64,000 bases of DNA from Triplophysa rosa. Taxonomy: Eukaryota; Chordata; Actinopteri; Cypriniformes; Nemacheilidae. The DNA is taken from positions 18,219,450 to 18,283,449 of the forward strand of contig NC_079902.1 of the NCBI RefSeq assembly GCF_024868665.1, in the 5' to 3' direction. How positions within the stretch are numbered: position 1 is the stretch's first letter; each line of letters starts with the position of its first letter. Shown piece after piece: positions 56,031 to 64,000 of the stretch. Both the position numbers and the translations under genes were made by a program. Below the pieces are notes generated by a model that had not been told where the DNA came from, made no database searches, and saw nothing but the letters and a program-made list of their open reading frames with translations.

Positions 56031-58297
56031 ATGTCGTCGTTCAACATCGTTCAAAACAAAATGAAGAAGGTAAGACAAATATATTTGAAGATTGAGGCCT
56101 ATGTGTGTTTATGTTAAATCAGTTTTAAACTGAAAAGTTATTTTAAGAGGTCTTTGAGGTAATCTAGCTGTTTATATTATAGTTCAGTAGTTTAAGGACA
56201 TGTCAAGCAAATTGACTAATTGTGCTTAATTAGATTATGTCTCAAGTAAAATTTGGCCCCACCCTAAGGGTGTGACTGAGGATAAAGGGCCCAGAGAAGC
56301 AGATGGAGAGATGGAAGTGCCATCTGAGTTTAAGGAGCCTCTGTATGCTGTAGTGCAAACCTGCACCATGCTGCATAACATCGTTGGACCAGCTTGCATC
56401 TTGATAAAACAGGGCTTCGCAAAGTCACAGCTCGTATGTAAAAACCAAGAATGTGATGTCTCGGCATCTACATTTTCTACCTGCATTCATATAAAACATC
56501 TCGTCATCCTTTTCAGCACAACGTTATCTTCATCCTTGTGGATCATCTGCTTCCTTTCACCCCATCCAGTGATGATGTAGATTGTTGTGAAAGACAGTTT
56601 AGGACATTGAAAGATATTTAATGAATGTCACTATGGATTTCAGACACCTTATAACTGTGATGAAGTGAGGAAAGGAATCCAAGGAATCGATATTGCATAG
56701 GTGTCATCTGTAATCCAATGATAGCTATATGTGCATGTGTATTATAGATAAAGCTGTAAATAAAAAGGAGAATCAGCTCTGTGATTTTCTCATATGGCTC
56801 TCTGGACGATGTTTTTTGTGTACCTCTCCTCGAGTTAAACCTTCAAAATCTCCTAAACTACGTCTGTTGCCAGGCAACTTTACTATGTCATCTACCATGT
56901 CACCGCATTATTGTACAATAAGACCAACCTTCTACAATCTTTACTTTCACAAGCTTTCATTTTTGTCCTAGTTTTTCATTTCAACATACCCACCTATATG
57001 TTTATTCAGAGAGAGAGAGATTGAATAGAGGTATTGAATGCATTATGATTAACATATAGTATAATATTGTTTTTTATGTCTTTCTGCCTTGATCAAACAG
57101 GACCGAGAACTGCGTCCAGAAGAAATAGAAGGTATTCATAGACACAATACACACCACCTCACCCAAAAATCAGTTTCAAGAATCAGTTTCTATGTATCAA
57201 CATTCTTTCTCACATGTTTCTGAAGAACTAAGAGAAGCCTTCAAAGAGTTTGATAAGAACAAAGGTTACATTAACTGCAGGGACCTGGGCGAATGTATGC
57301 GAACTATGGGATACATGCCGACAGAGATGGAACTCATTGAATTGAGTCAACAAATTGGTGAGTGACATCATCACACCATTTTTTACTCAAGTGTGCTCAT
57401 TAAATATAGTTGTGAAAAGGCGTATAAAAAGATAATAATTTAAAGAAAAAGGTTATACAATAAAAACATACACTATATCTAAGAGTTTGCACTACCTATT
57501 CAAGCCCCTTTCCTTTAATGTAAGCAAATTTAAAATAATTTTAACTTTCTTTAGATTTCCTTAATTTATTTTTGAATCATCATGTTTAAACAATCTTGTG
57601 GAAACCATATAGCTCAAATGCATGTCAGTAAAGCAAAACAGGTGCATATAGTACTAAAACATTCTGTGATCTAACTTTTCAATTTAACTTTTTATTTAAT
57701 TGTGTGTAATGCGATAAGAAATTCTATAAATGGGGAGGAATATAAGACATAAGAAGTATTTTTATGTTTGCACTACACTATAAGAATGGTTATGTTTGAC
57801 TCTTTTTTTTTAAAGGTGGAGGTAAAATTGACTTTGAAGACTTTGTGGAGCTCATGGGCCCAAAAATGCTGGCAGAGACAGCAGACATGATCGGAGTCAA
57901 AGAGCTAAGAGATGCTTTCAAAGAGGTACACATACTCACATACATAACACAATGCTTATTGCAGACATCTGTGACTTTATCAGCATTTTACCGATGTGTA
58001 GTTTGACTCCAACGGTGACGGGCAAATCAGCGCCACAGAACTGAGAGAAGCAATGAAAAAACTGATGGGACAACAGCTGAATCCCAGAGATATTGACGAT
58101 ATTCTCCACGATGCAGACCTCAATTGTGACGGACTGGTTGACTTTGAAGGTGAGACAATGTTAAACATAAACAATGATAACAAATATTTGCAAAATACCT
58201 TTACATTTTTACTTTGCTAACATCTCAAATTGCAAATTTTTCTTCTGTTTCCCATCTCATTAAACCCTCAGAGTTTGTGATGATGATGTCACGCTGA
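56031..58297 (+). CDS. cabp2: Calcium-binding protein 2 (CaBP2)
   Basis: Seven exons, 56031-56069, 56269-56433, 57101-57131, 57226-57357, 57816-57925, 58002-58149, 58272-58297; 651 nt, 216 aa (human 220), phases consistent. Calmodulin-like sensor of the CaBP family that modulates voltage-gated calcium channels, in CaBP2's case in inner-ear hair cells. The block [19 protein letters not shown] joins [16 protein letters not shown], and [16 protein letters not shown] lacks the MNLGG-type insert of CaBP1, which points to CaBP2. EF3 ([12 protein letters not shown]) and EF4 ([12 protein letters not shown]) are intact and EF2 is degenerate, as is usual. EF1 is odd: the loop reads DKNKGYIN where the family has DKDKDGYIN, one residue short. 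It ends FVMMMSR. A second set of 5' exons lies upstream at 51628-52885. Fish have cabp2a and cabp2b; not resolved. Confidence 0.92.
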
Positions 58298-58375
58298 TTG
58301 AAGCCACAAAGATATTTCCCACGTATAGCACTTAATTTCCAACTCGGGACAAAATGGGGACAGTGCAACAATACG

Positions 58376-58898
58376 CCCTTTTCACATGACGTCACGCATC
58401 TTTCGTTCTGCCGCGAAGCAGTGTATCATTACTTCCGCTAGCACTCCAGTTCATAAGGTGGCGATAATGCACCTATAAGCTGGTTTGCCAACTGCCAGTA
58501 AAACTCAAGAAGAAGTTACTACTAGCGCCTCAGAATGGAGTTTACCAAGTCCCTTGCACATCTGCCACAAATACGGCTAGATGATGTACAACGTTGTGAC
58601 AAGCAGAGTGGGACGAGAGAGATGCTCGACAAGATCAAAGCTAGAGAAAGGATACAAATTCTTCGTTGAACAGTACCTGTTTGATTATGAAGGTATTTTC
58701 TTTTTGTGTTAGCGAAGGTGCTAGGATAAGTAGGAATACGTGTTCTGTCAGTTTTTTTCTCACTATTGTTAAATTCCAGCACGACGGCAAAACGGAAGTT
58801 CTTCTTCTTCTTGTTGTTTGTTGCAAGACGGATGTTATGATACACTGCTTTGCAAAAAGGCGGAAGTTAAGTGACGTCATTGTGAAAAGGCCTTATTG
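58376..58898. mobile_element. Non-autonomous DNA transposon with long TIRs
   Basis: CCCTTTTCACATGACGTCAC at the left and GTGACGTCATTGTGAAAAGG at the right form inverted ends. Similarity extends about 55 bp inward to CAGTGTATCAT/ATGATACACTG. The interior has only short frames. It lies about 80 bp after the cabp2 stop codon, so it may sit in that 3' UTR. Confidence 0.8.
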
Positions 58899-60260
58899 TA
58901 GCAAGGGCTCTTGAGATTAACACTATTTGTAAATGAACGCTTGACACATAATATTGATTTATTAAGCATTATTTAAACAAAACAAAACAAAGTGTCTCTT
59001 ATTGTTTAAACAGTATTTAGGCAGTGTTTGTCTGATTAATGATTGTTTTAAATTTGTAAAATTGAAATTGGGTTTAGTTAAGTTTTTCAATAAAACTATT
59101 TGATAACAAGGTTTTGCAAATTACCTGTTCGTGTCTTTTGTTGTGTCGACAGATAACTATGAGTTATTAAGCAAGCAGACACCAAAACTTTAACACTTTA
59201 TTGTAAAGACTACTCAACTTTATTTTTGTATGGCATTTTATTTTTGTTAATTCTGAAATAGCCTCATTAATTAAACACCGCCAATATACAGACTCAACAG
59301 ATGATACAAGACCCATTCTCATCCTTTTTTAACTTCTGTCCCCATCCCAAAAGAAACACCAGAGGGCAGTATGTATTATGAATCTCATTGAGATCACAGG
59401 AAAGGCGGGAGACAAATGCACGAAACTTTCTGGAAAGGTGGGCTTTCCTGCACGCATGTATTTTGTGGACATTTTAATGAGTTTAGTCAAATCAGTTCAG
59501 TTGGAGAACGTGAATAATGATATAAAAATAAACGTAAAAGCTAGGCTACTAATTTGACACTTCGTAGTAAACGTTAAAACAACGATTTAGTTAATTGATT
59601 TTGCCTGATTTTGTATCTGTTCAATGAGGGAAAACTAAGGCCAACCCTAACCGTTTTCATACTTGTTTCATGCTGTTTGCAATTCTACCGACTTTATTTG
59701 ATTTCTGTGTAAAAGATGCACTCACTCACTCATAAAGCACAACAATAGCGCCATCTGCTGACTAGGTGTTAAAAATACTAAAACGCTTTTCAGCCCACAT
59801 GAAAAATACTCTAGTAGGCCTATAATAGTACTTTAGAGTTTATGAACCTTACTGTTGTAAATAGTAAAGCATATTGCAGTATTTATTACAGTTTTTCAAT
59901 TTACTATATAAGGGTTCAAAGCCCCCATTGTACACAACAAAATGTGACGTCCCCACCACTATACTACAGAAAACTATAGCATACTACAGTACAGTATTTA
60001 TCAATGTGGGAGACTTTATGTATGGAGTAAATATACATTTAAAACTAATTAAAAGTATATGACTTAAGAAACTTCATTCCCCTGACAAAGTTTCCATTTT
60101 AATTTAAAGCAGATCAAAGGTAAAAAATATGAATAAAAAAACCAATTCCCCAAAATATCTACTTCTTTACTCATAGTTTATAACTTTTATATTGCGATCA
60201 ATACGATGCATGAAATTATAGATTCACAAAGACAAAACTTCGGTATCACGCTTTTAGGCT
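58899..60260. other. Intergenic DNA, no gene seen
   Basis: AT-rich interval between cabp2 and the crystallin poly(A) site. A CGCCATCTGCTG motif near 59750 is a common repeat fragment. No supported coding frame. Confidence 0.6.
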
Positions 60261-60266
60261 TTTATT
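60261..60266 (-). terminator. Poly(A) signal of the crybb1-type gene
   Basis: TTTATT on the plus strand, AATAAA on the minus strand, about 435 bp after the crystallin stop codon, in a plausible 3' UTR. Confidence 0.6.
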
Positions 60267-60700
60267 GAAAAGGTGACCAGGATTCTGTACAGCAGGCAAA
60301 GTGAGATATACAGGGCACAGGAGCATCCCTCTCCTCAGCCCTTCATCTCTCTCTCCTTCTTTCCATTCTCCTGAAGAAAGGGCGATGTAGGCAGGGGAAA
60401 GAACAGGTGACAATAAAGAAACTAAATTATGGAAGGAAAAAGAAGTCATGACGCAGGAGAGAAAGAGAGGAGCTGGCGAGGAAGAAGGATCTGTGTTCAT
60501 GGGAGACGCTTAGAGACCTGAGAGATACACAGCCTGCTGGGCTTTAACATGTTCGACAGACACAGATCCCACGTTGAGCCGTCTGTCATTCATTTAGCAT
60601 TCACACCCCTCATACCGCATCAGATATCTTTTCTCTTCTCCTTCCTCTTGCGACCCTCTCCCTGTCCTCCAGCCCTCCTCTTCCTCTCCTGGTCCGGCCC

Positions 60701-61703
60701 TCACTTGCTGGCCATGGTGTAGCAGCCAAACGGGTGCCACTGCTTGTCGCGGATGCGTCTCACAGACTGGAACTGAGGGCAGCGAGCGCCGTACTCGTTA
60801 AAGTGTCTGTATTCGCCCTTTTCCAGCAGGAATTGGCTGCCACGGTATCCGGGGTACTGATATCCCACCCAGCTGCGAAAACAAGAGTTCGTAGTTTAGT
60901 TAATACGTTCTTAATATTGAACATTTAAATCGGGGGTCGCAGATTCTGCTCACTCACGTTCCACAGCTGACCATGATGCTGCCAACTCTGTCGGTGAATC
61001 CGTAAGAGAACAGACTGGGAACGTCATCATCCATGATCTCCATTTTGCGTCCCTTGTACTCACCCACCTCGTACAGGCAGATCTTGTGCTTCTCAGGGTC
61101 CTTTGAGAGAAAAGTGATGCAAGTGTTTTGTTAGATAGATACTGTAAATGTAAAGTCTGGGAGAAAGTGGAAGCGTGTGCGGTTACGCACCATTCTGACG
61201 GGTCTGAAAGAAAGCAGGTAGTCGTTCTTTTGGCAGTTGCTCCAGGAATCCCAACGAGGATACTCGCCCTTCTCCAGAATGTACATCTCTCCGCAGAAGT
61301 TCATCTGCTCAAAGCCCACGAAACTGCAGGGGACAAATAAAATAAGGGAATCTTTCTAAATAATATAGAATATAAATAAAGAGTGTATGGGATTACTTAC
61401 GGGCCGCACTCTACACGTAGTGAGCGAACTTTGTCCATGCCCATATCGCAAACGTTCATGCACTCGTTGCTGATTTCAATCATACGTCCCTGGAAGTTCT
61501 CCTGGTCAAACACATACATCTAGCAAAAGAGAAAACAGCGATGAATCCAAGTGCAAAAGAGTTGTGCGTGTTTACATTTTTCCAAATAAATGTTTGTTTG
61601 ATAGTTTTACCTTGTAGGACATCATGCCCATCTCGGACTTCTTGGTCTGGGCTGCCTTGCCGTCGGTCTGGGAGGCAGTCTTTTTTTCTCCACTGGAAGA
61701 CAT
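60701..61703 (-). CDS. crybb1: Beta-crystallin B1-type lens protein
   Basis: Five coding exons: 61703-61611, 61519-61401, 61323-61191, 61100-60958, 60872-60701; 660 nt, 219 aa, phases 0, 2, 0, 2. A short Lys/Thr/Ser-rich N-terminal arm of about 30 residues is followed by one Greek-key motif per exon, the standard beta-crystallin gene layout. Key stretches are [63 protein letters not shown] and [12 protein letters not shown]. These resemble CRYBB1, which has [14 protein letters not shown] and RLRDKQWH. It is a structural protein of the lens. Fish have several crybb1-like paralogs, so the exact paralog is open. A 5' untranslated exon ends at 62099 with a GTAAGA donor. Confidence 0.9.
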
Positions 61704-62098
61704 GATGCCTGGAGTAAAATAATGGAATGGGTCATGAGTTATGAAAAAATTATAAATGAACTTGAGATGGAAAGAAAGTTATAAAGAAGTAAGCATGTGA
61801 CACGTATGTTGGAGGACAGAGAAGGTTCGAGAGAGTGCTTGAGTAGTTACAGGGATATTTGTAAAAGATCTTTGGGGCAAAACAAATCATCATAACCTAC
61901 TAAGAATTATTTTGGCATTAAATCCAGACTGCTTTTTTCATAGATTGAAATAAGATGGAGACTATCGTTTTTATTGTACGGAAAAGAGCAGATTGGACAT
62001 TCAGGAAAACCAGAGACTATCCAAGGTGTGTTTTGGTGAACTGTACCTTAAAACATCAGTTGCGTGTGTATGCGTGAGTAGATATTCTGCTGTCTTAC

Positions 62099-62177
62099 CT
62101 GTGTGTTGAGTGCGTGTGTCCGTACCCAAGGTTCACTCTGAGAGTGTTTGCGTCTGGCTATGCCTGGAGCTCTTATA
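62099..62177 (-). promoter_or_regulatory. TATA box and untranslated first exon of the crybb1-type gene
   Basis: The minus strand reads TATAAGA at 62177-62171, then about 45 bp of leader (from about 62145) to a splice donor CACACAG|GTAAGA at 62099/62098. The next exon carries the ATG at 61703. TSS position is inferred from TATA spacing. Confidence 0.7.
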
Positions 62178-62179
62178 CC

Positions 62180-63199
62180 CTGGCGCTGAGTCTATGAGGA
62201 TTACACTGAAACAACGAAACATGTCGTATTCAGCATGTTTACAGAAAAGCCCCACATCATCAGCACAGAGTGAGAAACACAGTTCACACCGTTATATCAC
62301 ACAGATTTTCTCATTTTCAGGTTTGGTTTATACTTGAATAGAATAGCAATACACATCAGCATAAACTGTACGTCACTTCATCTTGGGTGTGTATTGATAA
62401 AGAGATTGATTGAATTGATTCATTTTAGGAACGTGAGAATATGTTTAAAACAATTTTAACAAAACTTAAAAAATAAAATAACTGTAAAAGATTCGCCTCA
62501 TTTGCTGTATTTATATATTTTTCACAACTTATGTATTCATAATAAGCATCTTATGTATTCACAATGCATATACTACCAGTTAAAACTAATCAGATTCATG
62601 CCTTAAAATTACATTTTATATGGAATCAAGTCCTACATATGAATTTATTTACATATTTGTAATACATGAGTAAGACTGGATAGCCAACAAGTGCCCAGTG
62701 TACATGTGATATGTTGCAAATAAACATCCCTCGTTCAACCTTATAAAATTGGTTGAGAATGACAAAACGATTCTAGATATTAGAAAATCTCCACATTAAA
62801 TTCAAGATTTACTACACAATTCCCATATTTCTGTTTGTAATGTTTCAAAATGACTTCCATGAATGAACTTTACTGCAACCACACAGTAGGCTACCTCTCA
62901 GATAAACCTTTTCCCCAAATCGACACTCAGCTGGAGCAAGCTCAACTAATCCCTGTATTTTGGGCTCATTGTGGTTCCAGCGCAGGACTGCTGACCTGCA
63001 CGAACATACTGGAGCTAAACCTTTGTGTCCCCTCCTTTCATCCCAATCGCATCGCACTTGCCAGCCACCATGTGGCACTTCTATAGTATGTGCTGAGCTG
63101 GCGACCCTGTGGCCTGTCCCACAGAGGAGATGCGCTTCACGCGCGCCGCACTCGACGATGGCGAGGGCGCGCAAACCCGTGCGCGCACGCGGCGGCCGG
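62180..63199. other. Intergenic region between the divergent crystallins
   Basis: About 1 kb between the two TATA boxes. TGCTGAC at 62989-62995 and TGCTGA at 63091-63096 are half-sites of the Maf response element that controls many lens crystallin genes. The overlapping short frames here are not supported as genes. Confidence 0.55.
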
Positions 63200-63276
63200 T
63201 ATAAAACCGAAGCGCCAGGTTCTCTCAAAGCTCTACGCGAAACAGGCGTTCAGGCCCAAGCCTAGTGACTAAAACG
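63200..63276 (+). promoter_or_regulatory. TATA box and untranslated first exon of the beta-A crystallin
   Basis: TATAAAA at 63200-63206 in a CpG-rich context, followed by a leader that ends at a good donor (AAAACG|GTAAGA, 63276/63277). The acceptor at 63584-63585 (TTTTTTTAG) opens the ATG-bearing exon. Confidence 0.75.
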
Positions 63277-63593
63277 GTAAGATGCCAAATTGAACATCAT
63301 GGGATTAAACAGTTGGCACAAATATAACACGAATGGGTACTTCACATCTAACTTATTAGTATAACAACAAAAATCATTAGTAGTTTGATTTATTATTGAG
63401 TTTTTTAAAACACATTCATTTAAATTTTGATGTGAAAATTGTGTACAAAAGTTTCCATTGTTTATAATATTATATCAGTGCATATTTAAGTAACTTAAAT
63501 CATATAACAATTTAGATTAATATTTGCATGTTATAGCCTATAACAAAATACCTTGCTTTGTTTAACAGTGTTTCAATTTTTTTAGATAATAAG

Positions 63594-64000
63594 ATGTATA
63601 GGTTCACCAGATCCCGCATGATGCAGCCCATGATCAGTTCTGGCATGGGAATGGCTCCTTTCTTCAAGGTAAACCAGGTAAATGTAAAATACATCGAATT
63701 GAACTACATGTTACAACATGGACTCTCAAAATCGTGTGCTTCTGCCTTAGGTGACCGTGTTCGAGCAGGAACACTTCCAGGGCAAATGTCAGGAGTTCAC
63801 CTCAGAGTGCTGCAACATCCAGCAGTGTGGCTTTGACAACATCCGTTCCATTCGTGTGGAGAGCGGAGCGTGAGTAAACACTGCTTGCACAGAAGATGCG
63901 TTGAGGGATCATCAGTGTATGTGGTATGAGTCATACCGTATGACTGGATGTTCTTCTTTTCGCAGCTGGGTGGGTTATGAGCACCATGACTTCCAGGGCC
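63594..64000 (+). CDS. Beta-A crystallin, 5' part (runs off the window)
   Basis: Exons 63594-63668, 63751-63869 and 63966 to the window edge; phases 0 and 2, same exon sizes as other beta-crystallins. An N-terminal Met-rich arm (MYRFTRSRMMQPMISSGMG) precedes the first Greek key: VTVFEQEHFQGKCQEFTSEC, then GFDNIRSIRVESGAW, then the start of the second motif (WVGYEHHDFQG). FDN.RS..VESGAW is typical of CRYBA1/A4. I favour a cryba1-type fish gene on sequence. The head-to-head position with a crybb1 gene would fit cryba4, the mammalian neighbour of CRYBB1. The C-terminal domains lie outside the window. Confidence 0.85.

Noticed and set aside
58522..58914. Frames inside the TIR element after cabp2
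   Set aside because: Short, on both strands, inside a non-autonomous transposon; no transposase motif.
62845..63272. Overlapping frames on both strands near the crystallin promoter
   Set aside because: They overlap the TATA box and untranslated exon; CpG-rich promoters often have chance open frames.

Overview
The window is vertebrate nuclear DNA, almost certainly from a cyprinid or closely related ray-finned fish. The genes are split by GT-AG introns, the ortholog set is vertebrate, beta-crystallin genes lie at the right end, and the gaps are filled with fish-type repeats: L2/CR1-like LINEs, tRNA-derived SINEs, hAT and Tc1 miniature elements and fold-back MITEs. There is no bacterial or viral gene cluster. 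The coding models below were built by hand from splice signals, reading-frame phase and protein family recall; nothing was computed or searched.

Layout. 1-1995: LINE copy with a frameshifted reverse transcriptase. 2222-2378: SINE. 3531-13773 (-): mgarp (mitochondrial Glu-rich protein), with a second, phase-compatible 3' exon made of a coding minisatellite and an intron carrying an L2 LINE with a hAT MITE inside it. 14946-15534 (-): ndufc1. 16516-24539 (+): naa15, 20 exons. 25763-29668 (-): a complete 15-exon malate synthase ending in a PTS1-like tripeptide. 30408-31418 (+): rab33b, head to head with malate synthase across a TCTCGCGAGA motif. 33769-35368 (-): a four-pass membrane protein. 36705-40017 (-): setd7, intact except for one in-frame TAG at codon 237. 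40018-43529: transposon-rich gap with a long CpG-rich hairpin. 43530-44697 (+): mgst2. 45136-46551 (-): a small secreted, possibly GPI-anchored protein. 46552-51627: repeats and no gene. 51628-58297 (+): cabp2, with a second upstream 5' exon pair that joins in phase. 60701-61703 (-): crybb1-type beta-crystallin. 63594-64000 (+): start of a beta-A crystallin that runs off the right edge; the crystallins are head to head, each with a TATA box and an untranslated first exon.

The block mgarp-ndufc1-naa15-rab33b-setd7-mgst2 matches the human 4q31 gene set from memory, so this is an old syntenic segment. Malate synthase and the four-pass membrane gene are extra members relative to the human order as I remember it. 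The genes do not form one pathway. mgarp and ndufc1 are mitochondrial, naa15 is the NatA auxiliary subunit, rab33b acts in Golgi/autophagy traffic, setd7 is a lysine methyltransferase, mgst2 is a membrane glutathione transferase, cabp2 is a sensory calcium sensor and the crystallins are lens proteins.

The most notable points are the apparently functional malate synthase (a glyoxylate-cycle enzyme absent from placental mammals), the nonsense codon in an otherwise perfect setd7, the minisatellite-encoded alternative mgarp tail broken by a 10-bp duplication, the CpG-rich hairpin at 41.4 kb, and the possible dual promoter of cabp2.
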